A stretch of DNA of 64,000 bases from Xanthomonas sp. AM6 (GCF_025665335.1 NZ_CP106869.1:832501-896500), one strand, 5' to 3'; numbered from the stretch's first letter, positions 17,822 to 28,053 are shown. Numbers and translations are program-made. The notes: generated by a model not told the origin, from the sequence alone.

Positions 17822-18831
17822 CGCCAGGGGCACGACGCACGCTCACGGCGCTGGCGCTGCTGCTGGCCGCGGCGGCCTGCCAGCGCGCGCCGGCGCCCGC
17901 CGCCGGCGCCGACGCCGGGCAGTCCGCCACGCCGGCGGCGGCGCTGGCGTACGTGCCGAACCAGCGCGCCGGCACCATTTCGGTGATCGACACCGGCAAG
18001 GACGTGGTGCTGCGCACCTTGTCCGCGCAGGGCCAGCTCGGCAAGCGCCTGCAGCAGGTCCTGCCCGGGCCGGCCGGGCACCTGTACGTGATCGACGCGC
18101 AGGGCCACCGGCTGCTGGAACTGGATACGGTGCAGGACCGGATCCTGCGCAGCGTGGACATCGGCGAGAACGCCGAGGGCATCGCGCTGTCGCCGAACGG
18201 CGACCAGTTCGCGGTGTGCGTGGAAGGGCAGAACCAGGTGATGCTGATCGATCCGGCCAGCTTCGCGATCGGCGCGCGCATCGCCACCCAGGGCCAGGCG
18301 CCGGAGCACTGCGTGTACAGCCCCGACGGCGCGCTGCTGCTGACCAGCAACGAAGGTTCCGACGATCTGGACGTGATCGACCTGAAGGCGGGCAAGTCCA
18401 CCGGCGTCATCGCCACCAGCGGCCATCCGCGCGGCATGGCGTTCGCCCCGGACGGCAACACCGCGTACGTGGCGCAGGAATCGGCCAGCGTGGTCGACGT
18501 GGTCGACCTGGTCGCGCGCCGGCGCGTGGCCAGCATCCCGGCCGGGCAACGCACCGCCGGCATCGCCATCTCGCGCGACGGCAGCCGCGTCTACGCCTCC
18601 AACGGCGGCGCCGGCACGGTCAGCGTGATCGATCCGGCGGCGCGCAGCTCCCTGGCCGAGATCCCGGTCGGGCAGCGTCCGTGGAATCCGGCGCTCAGCG
18701 CCGACGGCAAGAAGCTGTACGTGGCCAATGGCCGCTCCAACAGCGTGAGCGTCATCGATACGGCGACGATGAAGGAGATCAAGCAGATTGCGGTGGGCGA
18801 GATGCCCTGGGGCGTGGTCATCGCGCGCTGA
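17818..18831 (+). CDS. YVTN-family beta-propeller lipoprotein (PQQ-associated)
   Basis: 337 aa. Lipoprotein signal (LLLAAAAC) followed by about seven ~42-residue YVTN-type blades, recognised by repeats such as AYVPNQRAGTISVIDTG, GTVSVIDPAA and LYVANGRSNSVSVIDTA. It corresponds to the beta-propeller proteins associated with PQQ-dependent alcohol catabolism; their exact role (scaffold, PQQ or aldehyde handling) is not settled. Start codon overlaps the cytochrome stop (ATGA), indicating coupled synthesis. Ends 46 nt before the next operon gene. Confidence 0.85.
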   Translation: MTPGARRTLTALALLLAAAACQRAPAPAAGADAGQSATPAAALAYVPNQRAGTISVIDTGKDVVLRTLSAQGQLGKRLQQVLPGPAGHLYVIDAQGHRLLELDTVQDRILRSVDIGENAEGIALSPNGDQFAVCVEGQNQVMLIDPASFAIGARIATQGQAPEHCVYSPDGALLLTSNEGSDDLDVIDLKAGKSTGVIATSGHPRGMAFAPDGNTAYVAQESASVVDVVDLVARRRVASIPAGQRTAGIAISRDGSRVYASNGGAGTVSVIDPAARSSLAEIPVGQRPWNPALSADGKKLYVANGRSNSVSVIDTATMKEIKQIAVGEMPWGVVIAR

Positions 18832-18877
18832 GGCGAGGGGCGCATGCGGCGCGGCAGCAGGATGTGGGGAGAGGTGA

Positions 18878-19987
18878 ATGAAGACGCGAGCCGCGGTCGC
18901 CTGGGCGGCGAACCAGCCGCTGGCCATCGAGGAAGTGGATCTGCAGCCGCCCAAGGCCGGCGAAGTGCTGGTGCGCATGGTCGCCAGCGGCGTCTGCCAG
19001 AGCGACGCCAGCACCCTGTCCGGCGCCGATCCCGATGCCGCGTTCCCGGTGATCCTGGGCCAGGAAGGCGCCGGCGTGGTCGAGGAGGTCGGCATCGGCG
19101 TGGGCAGCGTGCGCCCCGGCGACCACGTGATCCCGCTGTACATGCCCGAATGCGGCGTGTGCAAGTTCTGCCGTTCCGGGCGCACCAACCTGTGCCAGGC
19201 GATCCGCGCCAGCCAGGACCGCGGGCTGATGCCCGACGGCAGCAGCCGCTTCTCGCACCGCGGGCGGCCGATCCTGCACTACATGGGCACCAGCACCTTC
19301 GCCGAGTACACCGTGCTGCCGGAGATCGCGGTGGCCAAGATCCATCCGTCGGCGCCGCTGGACAAGGTGTGCCTGCTCGGCTGCACGGTCACCACCGGCA
19401 TCGGCGCGGTGCTCAACACCGCGCGGGTGCGGCCCGGCGACAGCGTGGCGGTGTTCGGGCTGGGCGGCATCGGCCTGTCGGTGGTGCAGGGCGCGGTGAT
19501 GGCGCGCGCCGGGCGCATCATCGTGGTCGACATCAACCGCGACAAGTTCGAACTGGCGCGCGCGCTGGGCGCCACCGATTGCCTGGACCCGAAGGATTTC
19601 GGCGCGCCGGTGCAGCAGGTGATCGTCGATCTCACCGACGGCGGCGCCGACCACAGCTTCGAATGCGTCGGCGACGTGCGCGCGATGCGCGCGGCGCTGG
19701 AGTGCTGCCACAAGGGCTGGGGCGAGAGCATCATCCTGGGCGTGGCGCCGAGCGCGCAGGAGATCAGCACGCGGCCGCTGCAGCTGGTCACCGGCCGCGC
19801 CTGGCGCGGCAGTGCGTTCGGCGGGGTCAAGGGCCGCAGCGAACTGCCGGCCTACGCCGAGCGCTACCTGGCCGGCGAGATCCGCATCGACGAACTGATC
19901 AGCGAGACGCTGCCGCTGCAGGACATCAACCGCGCCTTCGATGCGATCCGCGAGGGCCGCGGCATCAAGTCGGTTGTACTCTACTGA
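18878..19987 (+). CDS. class III-like zinc alcohol dehydrogenase with altered zinc-site residues
   Basis: 369 aa, co-linear with FrmA/AdhC glutathione-dependent formaldehyde dehydrogenase. It has the same N-terminus [12 protein letters not shown]-binding GLGGIG, the four-Cys structural-zinc loop ([15 protein letters not shown]) and LLGCTVTTG with the third catalytic-zinc Cys. Two normally invariant histidines are changed: GVCHTD reads GVC40-Q41-S-D and LGHEG reads LG-Q62-E-G, so the catalytic zinc His ligand is Gln. It may therefore bind zinc differently, act on another aldehyde/alcohol, or be regulatory. By position it would oxidise the aldehyde made by the PQQ dehydrogenase, in the cytoplasm. 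Followed after 15 nt by the TonB receptor. Confidence 0.88.
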   Translation: MKTRAAVAWAANQPLAIEEVDLQPPKAGEVLVRMVASGVCQSDASTLSGADPDAAFPVILGQEGAGVVEEVGIGVGSVRPGDHVIPLYMPECGVCKFCRSGRTNLCQAIRASQDRGLMPDGSSRFSHRGRPILHYMGTSTFAEYTVLPEIAVAKIHPSAPLDKVCLLGCTVTTGIGAVLNTARVRPGDSVAVFGLGGIGLSVVQGAVMARAGRIIVVDINRDKFELARALGATDCLDPKDFGAPVQQVIVDLTDGGADHSFECVGDVRAMRAALECCHKGWGESIILGVAPSAQEISTRPLQLVTGRAWRGSAFGGVKGRSELPAYAERYLAGEIRIDELISETLPLQDINRAFDAIREGRGIKSVVLY

Positions 19988-20002
19988 AACCAAGGAGCAG
20001 GC

Positions 20003-22393
20003 ATGCGCAGACGAAATGGACGCACCATCCCGCAGGCCAGCGCGCTGGCGCTGGCCGTCGCCGCCTCGGTCGCCCTGGCGCCGGCCGCCGCGCAGACCAC
20101 GGTCAATGCCGGCGATGCGCAGATCACCGCATTGGACCGGGTCGAGGTCACCGCCACGCCGATCCCCGGCACGCTGATCGACGCCGACCACCTGCCGTAC
20201 ACGGTGCAGACCGCCAACGCCGACGACATCGCGCGCAGCCAGGCCGGCAACCTCACCGACTTCCTGCTGCGGCAGATGAACGGCGTGGACACCAACGAAG
20301 TGCAGGGCAGCCCGTTCCAGACCGACCTCACCTTCCGCGGCTTCCGCGCCTCGGCGCTGCCCGGTGCCTCGCAGGGCGTGTCGGTGTACCTGGACGGGGT
20401 GCGCATGAACGAGCCGTTCGCCGACATCGTCAGCTGGGACATGATGCCGGAGGCGGCGATCCGCAGCGTCGCGCTGATGCCCGGCTCCAATCCGCTGTTC
20501 GGTCCCAACACGCTCGGCGGCGCGCTGGCGTTCACCACCCAGTCCGGCCTGACCGCGCCGGGCCTGCGCGCGGACCTGTCGTTCGGCAGCGGCGCGCGCA
20601 AGCGCCTGGACGCGTCCTACGGCTATGCCGGCAGCGACGGCCTGCACGCCTTCGTCGCGGTCACCGGCTTCGACGAGGACGGCTGGCGCGACGCCTCCGA
20701 AGGCCGCCTGGGCACCGTGTTCGGCAAGCTGGGGCGGCAGGGCGAGACCACCGACTGGGACGTGTCGCTGCTGCATGGGCGCAGCCGCCTGATCGGCAAC
20801 GGCCTGCTGCCCAGCGGCCGCTACACCGACGACGGCGTCGCGCCGGGCCTGTACGAAGCCGACCGCGAGGCGGTCTACACCTCGCCGGACCTGACCCGCA
20901 ACCGCAACACGCTGCTGACCGCGCAGTTCGACCACCGCTTCGATGCGGACACTGCGCTGCACCTGCTGGCGTACTACCGCGAAGGTCGCCGCAACACGGT
21001 CAACGGCGACATCAACGAGGACTACGAGGAATTCGTCGAGGAATGCGCCGACGGCTATGCCGCCGACGGCACCCCGCTGGACGACGACTGCGAGGTGCCG
21101 CGCGACGAGGCCGACGCGCTGCACAGCGGCGTGCTCAACACCACGCAGATGCGCCAGCGCGCCGAGGGCGTGGCACTGAATTTCAGCCGCCAGGCCGGCG
21201 CGCATGCGCTCAGCCTCGGCGCCACCTACGACCGCAACCGGGTGCGCTACCGGCAGTACGAACAGGAGGGTTTCGTGCAGGACGACCGCTCGGTCGCCGC
21301 CGATCCGGACGAGGAGCGCGAGTTCTTCTCCGGGGTCAGCGGCCGCAGCAGCACGCTGGGCGTGTTCGTCGCCGACACCTGGGAAGTGAGCGAGGCCACG
21401 CACGTGACCGGCGCGCTGCGCTGGAACCGGGTCGAGGTCAGCAACGTGCTGTCCACCGCCGAGGACGGCGCGCTGCCGCGCGAGCGTTTCGTGTTCGCCA
21501 AGGCCAACCCGTCGCTGGGCATCACCCAGCGCCTGGGCGGCGGCTTCACCGCCTTCGCCTCGGCCTCGCAGAACAGCCGCGCGCCGACCGCGATCGAACT
21601 GGGTTGCGCCGATCCGGAACAGCCGTGCCGGCTGCCGACCGGGCTGCAGGCCGACCCGCGCCTGGAGCAGATCGTCTCGCGCACCTACGAAGTGGGGCTG
21701 CGCTGGAACCCGTCGCCGGACCAGGCCTTCAACGCCTCGCTGTACCGGGCCGACAACCGCGACGACATCCTGTTCCTGCGCGCGCCGAACACCCAGCTGG
21801 GCTACTTCGACAACGTCGACCGCACCCGCTACCAGGGCGCGGACCTGAGCTACCGCGCCAACAGCGGCGCGCTGCGCTGGTTCGCCGGCTACAGCTACCT
21901 GGATGCGACCTACCGCAGCGACGGCGAACTGCAATCGGGCGAACGCACCATCGACCTGCATCCGGGCATGCGCATCGCCGGCCTGCCGCGCAACACGCTG
22001 AAGCTGGGCCTGGAATGGCAGGCGCTGGCGCACCTGGCGCTGGGCGCGGACCTGCGCGCGTTCTCGCCGCGCGTGGCCAGCGGCAACGAGGACGGCCTGG
22101 TCGAGAATGCGGAGGAGGGCGAGGACACGGCGCGCCACGACCTGTCCACCGGCGGCTACGCATTGATCGACGTGCACGGCACCTGGCAGATCGCCGAGGG
22201 CCTGTCGCTGTACCTGCGCGTCAACAACCTGTTCGATCGCCGCTACGAGACCTATGCGGCGATCGCCGAGGACCTGTTCCCCGACGGCGCGCTGGCGCGC
22301 CCGCAGGACGCCGCGGTCGAGGACGGCCCCTCGCGCTTCGTCGCCCCCGGCGCGCCACGCCAATACCAGCTCGGCCTGCGCTGGCGGTTCTAG
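20003..22393 (+). CDS. TonB-dependent receptor (last gene of xox-like operon)
   Basis: 796 aa. AAGGAG precedes the ATG by 5-6 nt; signal peptide ends APAAAQ. A plug domain (about residues 45-165; LTFRGFRASALPGASQGVSV, VALMPGSNPLFGPNTLGG) is followed by a 22-strand-type barrel ending LGLRWRF. An extracellular-loop segment near residues 333-371 is strikingly acidic (16 Asp/Glu, one basic residue) and contains two Cys. Its place directly behind a lanthanide-type dehydrogenase operon suggests import of lanthanide-chelator complex or another cofactor, as TonB receptors do for lanthanides in methylotrophs; this is an inference. Unlike 2724-4910 it lacks the siderophore-receptor LRQLPQSV signature. 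Confidence 0.88.
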   Translation: MRRRNGRTIPQASALALAVAASVALAPAAAQTTVNAGDAQITALDRVEVTATPIPGTLIDADHLPYTVQTANADDIARSQAGNLTDFLLRQMNGVDTNEVQGSPFQTDLTFRGFRASALPGASQGVSVYLDGVRMNEPFADIVSWDMMPEAAIRSVALMPGSNPLFGPNTLGGALAFTTQSGLTAPGLRADLSFGSGARKRLDASYGYAGSDGLHAFVAVTGFDEDGWRDASEGRLGTVFGKLGRQGETTDWDVSLLHGRSRLIGNGLLPSGRYTDDGVAPGLYEADREAVYTSPDLTRNRNTLLTAQFDHRFDADTALHLLAYYREGRRNTVNGDINEDYEEFVEECADGYAADGTPLDDDCEVPRDEADALHSGVLNTTQMRQRAEGVALNFSRQAGAHALSLGATYDRNRVRYRQYEQEGFVQDDRSVAADPDEEREFFSGVSGRSSTLGVFVADTWEVSEATHVTGALRWNRVEVSNVLSTAEDGALPRERFVFAKANPSLGITQRLGGGFTAFASASQNSRAPTAIELGCADPEQPCRLPTGLQADPRLEQIVSRTYEVGLRWNPSPDQAFNASLYRADNRDDILFLRAPNTQLGYFDNVDRTRYQGADLSYRANSGALRWFAGYSYLDATYRSDGELQSGERTIDLHPGMRIAGLPRNTLKLGLEWQALAHLALGADLRAFSPRVASGNEDGLVENAEEGEDTARHDLSTGGYALIDVHGTWQIAEGLSLYLRVNNLFDRRYETYAAIAEDLFPDGALARPQDAAVEDGPSRFVAPGAPRQYQLGLRWRF

Positions 22394-22500
22394 GCGGGCG
22401 CGCAGCGCTTGCGCCGGTTCGCGGTGCCGCGCAGCACGGGCGTGCGGCTGTTGCTCGCGAACGCGTCACGCCGCCCTCGGCCCGCCAAGCCAAGGATTCT

Positions 22501-23411
22501 TGTAGGAGCGGCTTCAGCCGCGACATCGCAGCCGGAGAGCATCCGGCTCCGGCGGCAGTCGGGACTGACGTCCCTCCCACAAGAGCCGTGCAGATGGCCT
22601 CGACGTGTTGATTCCGTGGAAGCACGAGAACAGCCCGCCGCGGCTTCCCGGACGACGCTTCGCCAGGCCGAGGCTTTTGTAGGAGCGGCTTCAGCCGCGA
22701 CATCGCAGCCGGGAGAGCATCCGGCTCCGGTGCCAGTCGGGACTGAAGTCCCTCCCACAAGAGCCATGCAGATGGCCTCGACCTGGTGATTCGTGGAAGC
22801 ACTTAGAACAGCCCCGTCGCGGCTTCCCGGACGACAGTTCGCCAGGCCCGGGCTTTTTGTAGGAGCTGCTTCAGCCGCGACATCGCAGCCGGAGAGCATC
22901 CGGCTCCGGTGCCAGTCGGGACTGAAGTCCCTCCCACAAGCGCCGTGCAGATGGCCTCGAACTGTTGATTCCGTGGAAGCACGAGAACAGCCCCGCCGCG
23001 GCATCCCGGGCGACAGTTCGCCAGGCCCGGGCTTTTTGTAGGAGCGGCTTCAGCCGCGACATCGCAGCCGGAGAGCATCCGGCTCCGGCGGCAGTCGGGA
23101 CTGAAGTCCCTCCCACAAGAGCCATGCAGATGGCCTCGACGTGTTGATTCCGTGGAAGCACGAGAACATCCCGCCGCGGCTTCCTGGACGACGCTTCGCC
23201 AGACCAAGGACGTGTTGTGGGAGCGACTTCAGTCGCGACATCGAAGCCGAAATGCAGCCGGCTTCGGTAGCGGTCGGGACGGCCGCTCCCCCGGCGACGG
23301 TGTGGACGAACATCGCCCATGGACGAGGGCTTTTTGTAGGAGCGGCTTCAGCCGCGACCGTCGAAGCCAAAGAGGTGTCCGGCCTCATGTCGCGGCTGAA
23401 GCCGCTCCTAC
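22501..23411. repeat. tandem array of ~178-bp repeat units
   Basis: Units begin with TGTAGGAGCGGCTTCAGCC or a variant at 22501, 22678, 22858, 23037 and 23216, with periods of 177, 180, 179 and 179 bp; a shorter last unit starts at 23335. Each full unit contains the family B arm, a GCATCCGGCTCCGG segment, a GGGACTGA-GTCCCTCCCACA arm and a conserved spacer. The last copy closes with an inverted arm at 23389-23411. No gene is present; open frames across it merely translate the repeats. Confidence 0.95.
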
Positions 23412-23449
23412 AGGTGGGATGGAGAGATCGACCGGCGCGGCGCTTGCGC

Positions 23450-25429
23450 TCAGACCGTCGCCAACCCGTGCTTGCGCAGCTTGCGGTACAGGGTGTTGCG
23501 GCTGATGCCCAATGCGTCGGCGGTGCGGCTGACGTTCCAGCGGTGCCGTTCCAGCTGCTGTTGCAGCACGCTGCGCTCGGCGCTGTCCAGGGCGGCGCGG
23601 CCGGGCATGTCGTCGGCGGCGACCGCGTCGCCGTTGACCAGGCACGGGCCGCTGTCGGCGTCGACGATTTCCTGCGGCAGGTTGGAGATGCGGATCATGC
23701 CGTCGGCGCACAGCACCGCGGCGGTGCGCAGCACGTTGCGCAGCTGCCGCAGGTTGCCCGGCCAGGCGTAGCTGAGCAGCTTGTGCAGCGCGTCCTCGCT
23801 GATGCGCACGTGGCGCTCGCCGCTTTCCTCGCGCAGCAGGGTGCGGATCAGTTCGGCCTTGTCGCTGCGCTCGCGCAGCGGCGGCAGGTGCAGCACCACG
23901 CCGTTGAGCCGGTAGTACAGGTCCTCGCGGAACTCGCCGGCCGCCACCATCTGCCCCAGGTCGCGGTGGCTGGCGCTGATCACGTGCAGTTCCAGCGGCA
24001 TCGCGCGGTCGCTGCCCAGCGGGGTCACGCTCTGTTCCTCCAGCACGCGCAGCAGGCGCGTCTGCAGCGGCAGCGGCATGTCGCCGATCTCGTCCAGGAA
24101 CAGGGTGCCGCCGCTGGCCTGCAGCAGCTTGCCGTGGCGGCCCTCGCGCGCGGCATCGGTGAACGCGCCGCGGGCGTAGCCGAACAGCTCGCTCTCGATC
24201 AGCGCTTCGGGGATCGCCGCGCAGTTCACCGCCACGAACGGCCGCGCCGCCCACGGCGAGCTGCGGTGCACCGCCTTGGCGAATTCCTCCTTGCCGGTGC
24301 CGGTGGCGCCGCACAGCAGGATCGACACGCGGTGCGCGGCCAGCTTCAGCGCGTTGTCCAGGTTGTGGCGCATGCGTGGATCGGAGCCGACGTGTTCGTG
24401 CGCATAGGCGGCCTCGCCGCTGTCGGCGCTGGCGGCATGGGCGCGTGCGGCGGCGTCGTGCCGCGGCGGTTGCGCCAGGGCGAAGAAGCGGCGCCCGTGG
24501 CAGGCGCAGCGGATCGACCACAGCGTGCTGGCGTCGTTGCGCGCGCGCTGCTCCACCGTATCGAAGTCCAGCTGCATCACCTGCGAGATGTCGCGCCCGA
24601 CCAGCAGGTTGCGCTCGCCCTTGCCGAGCTGGTCCAGCGCCGCCTCGTTGACCGCGAGCACGCGGCCGTCGCCGCCGATCGCCATCAGCGCCTCGTGCAG
24701 CAGGCCGGCGAATTCCGGGCGGCTGTGGAAGCGCAGGATCCACGCATGCCGGTACTGTTCCAGGAAATACGAACGGGCGATCTGCGCCGCCGACATGCGC
24801 ACCAGCGCGCTGGTATGGCGCTGCACCAGCTTGGTGTCGCGCGCGTCCGGGGTGGAGGCGTCCAGCACCGCCAGCAACTGCCCGTGCGGGTCCAGGATCG
24901 GCGCGCCGCTGCACGACAGCGGCAGGTGCCGCAGCAGGTAGTGCTCGCCGCGGTGCACGCCGAGCGCGCTGCATTCCACCGCGCAGGTGCCGATGCCGTT
25001 GGTGCCCTGGTAGCGCTCGGCCCAGCTGGCGCCGCAGAACAGGCCGGTCTCGCGGAACTCGCGCAGCAGCGCCGGATCCTGCACGCTGTGCAGCACGGTC
25101 GCCTCGGCGTCGGCGACCACCACCGCGTAGCCGCCGCCGGCGATCTGCTCGTAGAGGTTCTCCATCTCCACCTTGGCGATGCGCAGCACCTCTTCCAGCC
25201 GCTGCTGGCGCTCACGCAGCCCGCTGCCGTCGTGGACCATCGGCGACGGCGTGGTGTCCGGGTTCAGCCCGTACTCGTCCAGGCAGCGCTGCCAGGAGCG
25301 CAGCAAGGCCGGCGGCAGCGGTTCGATCTGGCGGAAACGGCGCATCCGCGCCAGCAAGGCCGGTTCGACCTCGGCGGGCGACGCCTCGGCCGCGGCCTGC
25401 AGGAGGTTGGCTACAGTCAGCTCCGACAC
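23450..25429 (-). CDS. sigma-54-dependent AcoR-like transcriptional activator
   Basis: 659 aa from a GTG at 25429 with GAGGGG six nt upstream; the frame is open further upstream but that part only translates repeats. Order: GAF-like sensory domain (~60-190), PAS-like domain (~215-320), AAA+ sigma-54 domain with Walker A GATGTGKE (~374) and GGTLFLDEIGD, and a C-terminal Fis helix-turn-helix (NVSRTADALGISRNTLYRKL). This is the AcoR/alcohol-responsive activator layout. The sigma-54-contacting loop reads GAFTDA (~420) instead of the near-invariant GAFTGA. It is convergent with the xox-like operon, whose promoter is a consensus sigma-54 site, so it is the prime candidate regulator. Confidence 0.88.
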   Translation of the reverse strand: MSELTVANLLQAAAEASPAEVEPALLARMRRFRQIEPLPPALLRSWQRCLDEYGLNPDTTPSPMVHDGSGLRERQQRLEEVLRIAKVEMENLYEQIAGGGYAVVVADAEATVLHSVQDPALLREFRETGLFCGASWAERYQGTNGIGTCAVECSALGVHRGEHYLLRHLPLSCSGAPILDPHGQLLAVLDASTPDARDTKLVQRHTSALVRMSAAQIARSYFLEQYRHAWILRFHSRPEFAGLLHEALMAIGGDGRVLAVNEAALDQLGKGERNLLVGRDISQVMQLDFDTVEQRARNDASTLWSIRCACHGRRFFALAQPPRHDAAARAHAASADSGEAAYAHEHVGSDPRMRHNLDNALKLAAHRVSILLCGATGTGKEEFAKAVHRSSPWAARPFVAVNCAAIPEALIESELFGYARGAFTDAAREGRHGKLLQASGGTLFLDEIGDMPLPLQTRLLRVLEEQSVTPLGSDRAMPLELHVISASHRDLGQMVAAGEFREDLYYRLNGVVLHLPPLRERSDKAELIRTLLREESGERHVRISEDALHKLLSYAWPGNLRQLRNVLRTAAVLCADGMIRISNLPQEIVDADSGPCLVNGDAVAADDMPGRAALDSAERSVLQQQLERHRWNVSRTADALGISRNTLYRKLRKHGLATV

Positions 25430-25515
25430 GTGGCGCCCCTCGACCCGACCCCGGATCAGGCGGCCAGTGACGCACAAACCGCCGCTGCGCTCAAACCGCA
25501 CTGCAGCAAAAAGCC

Positions 25516-25800
25516 GGGATTGGGGAGTTGGGATTGGGGATTGGCAAGGGCCGGTGGCCCGCGGCGGACCGGTGCCGAACCCGCCAAACGAAAACCTCGC
25601 ACGCGCGGCCCCCGTAAAAAGCCAAGCCCAGGCCCCGCTTTTACGATCTCCAATCCCCAATCCCGCCTCCCGAAGCCCGACCCGGCGCCGGCCAGCTCCA
25701 GCCCGCCAAAACGAAAAACCGCGCAACTGCGCGGTTCCCGTGAAAACCAAGCGGCGGGACCCGGCTGTTGCGAATCCCCACTCCCCAATCCCGAATCCCG
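25516..25800. repeat. family A repeat arms (three)
   Basis: GGGATTGGGGAGTTGGGATT at 25516 faces CCAATCCCCAATCCC near 25650 and CGAATCCCCACTCCCCAATC at 25771. The arms are imperfect and separated by unrelated sequence, suggesting a nested or decayed palindrome. Confidence 0.8.
25708..25736 (-). terminator. rho-independent terminator of PfkB kinase gene
   Basis: AACCGCGC-AACT-GCGCGGTT is a perfect 8-bp stem with a 4-nt loop (25717-25736). On the complement strand it is followed by a U-rich run (TTTTTCGTTTT). It lies 68 nt past the kinase stop. Confidence 0.85.
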
Positions 25801-25803
25801 GCC

Positions 25804-26736
25804 CTACAGCGCGTAGCCGAACTGCTGCTTGAACTGGTCGTTGAACTCGGCGAAGTCGAAGCGCTGGTTCTGGGTGCCGGGGTGTTCGACCTTCAGCGCG
25901 CCCATCAGGTTACCCATGCGGCCGATGGTCAGCCAGTCGCAGCCGCGCTGGATGCCGAAGATCAGGCCGGCGCGGAAGGCGTCGCCGCAGCCGGTCGGGT
26001 CGACCACGCGGCGCTCGTGCGCCGGCGGGATGTCGTAGGTCTTGCCGGGGGTGTACACCAGCGCGCCCTTCGGGCCCTGGGTGGTGATGTAGGCCTGCAC
26101 CCGCGAGACGATGTCCTGCTCGCTCCAGCCGGTGCGCTCCTGCAGCAGGTTGGATTCGTAGTCGTTGACCACCACGTAGTCGGCCTGTTCGATGAAGGCG
26201 CGCAGTTCGGCGCCGTTGAACAGCGGCATCGCCTGGCCGGGGTCGAAGATGAAGGGAATGCCGTCGGCGGCGAATTCCTCGGCGTTCTGGATCATGCCCT
26301 CGCGCCCGTCCGGGCCGACCAGGCCCAGGGTCACGCCCGGCACGTCCTTCACGTGGTTCTCGTGGCTGCGCATCATCGCGCCGGGGTGGAACGCCCAGAT
26401 CTGGTTGTTGTCGTGGTCGGTGACCACGAAGCCCTGCGGGGTGAACATGTCCTCGATCACCCGGACCCGCGACAGGTCGATGCCCAGCGTCTCGAAATGC
26501 TCGCGGTACGGGCCGAAGTCCTGGCCCACCGTGCCCATCGGGATCGGGTCGCCGCCCAGCAGGTGCAGGTTGTAGGCGATGTTGCCGGCGCAGCCGCCGA
26601 ACTCGCGGCGCATCCGCGGCACCAGGAACGACACGTTCAGGATGTGCACCTTGTCCGGCAGGATGTGGTTCTTGAACTGGTCCGGGAACACCATGATGGT
26701 GTCGAAAGCGAGGGAACCACAGATCAGTACGGACAT
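25804..26736 (-). CDS. PfkB family carbohydrate/adenosine kinase
   Basis: 310 aa. Start at 26736 (MSVLICGSLAFDTI) matches the beginning of the ribokinase fold; upstream Mets would add only 11 residues. PfkB signature 2 is complete in DPTGCGDAFRAG, with the catalytic Asp, and GGCAGNIAYNLHLLGG gives the substrate-binding glycine pair. The pattern resembles bacterial adenosine-kinase-like PfkB proteins more than fructokinases, but the sugar or nucleoside is not certain. Cytoplasmic. Divergent from mreB. Confidence 0.88.
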   Translation of the reverse strand: MSVLICGSLAFDTIMVFPDQFKNHILPDKVHILNVSFLVPRMRREFGGCAGNIAYNLHLLGGDPIPMGTVGQDFGPYREHFETLGIDLSRVRVIEDMFTPQGFVVTDHDNNQIWAFHPGAMMRSHENHVKDVPGVTLGLVGPDGREGMIQNAEEFAADGIPFIFDPGQAMPLFNGAELRAFIEQADYVVVNDYESNLLQERTGWSEQDIVSRVQAYITTQGPKGALVYTPGKTYDIPPAHERRVVDPTGCGDAFRAGLIFGIQRGCDWLTIGRMGNLMGALKVEHPGTQNQRFDFAEFNDQFKQQFGYAL

Positions 26737-26895
26737 CGGGCAGGCCTTGGCGGAGGGATGAGCCCGCATTCAGGCGGGCGACGTGCGGGGTCGCCGCGGC
26801 GCAAAGGGTAACGGCTGCGGCCGGGCAGGGCCAGAACCACGATGCGCGGCGGTCCGGCCGCCGCGCGCAAGGCGCGGTTTTAGCGAGAATTTTCC

Positions 26896-28043
<1,148 letters not shown>

Positions 28044-28053
28044 TCGTGAAGCC

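Larger units (their letters stand above)
25430..25803. other. intergenic region with family A repeat arms
   Basis: Holds three family A arms (25516-25544, about 25645-25665 and 25771-25800), the terminator of the PfkB kinase gene, and the likely promoter area of the sigma-54 activator. No gene seen. Confidence 0.7.

Noticed and set aside
18818-22363. 1181-codon open frame on the complement
   Set aside because: Runs antisense through the alcohol dehydrogenase and TonB receptor genes; an artefact of high GC at third codon positions.
22390-23388. Several overlapping open frames of 110-200 codons on the complement with a repeated motif (GHLHGSCGRD and similar)
   Set aside because: They are translations of the 178-bp tandem units in different frames; the protein repetition follows from the DNA repeat.
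22501-23411. Tandem array considered as CRISPR
   Set aside because: Unit length ~178 bp, the spacers are themselves repeated and there are no cas genes; not CRISPR-like.
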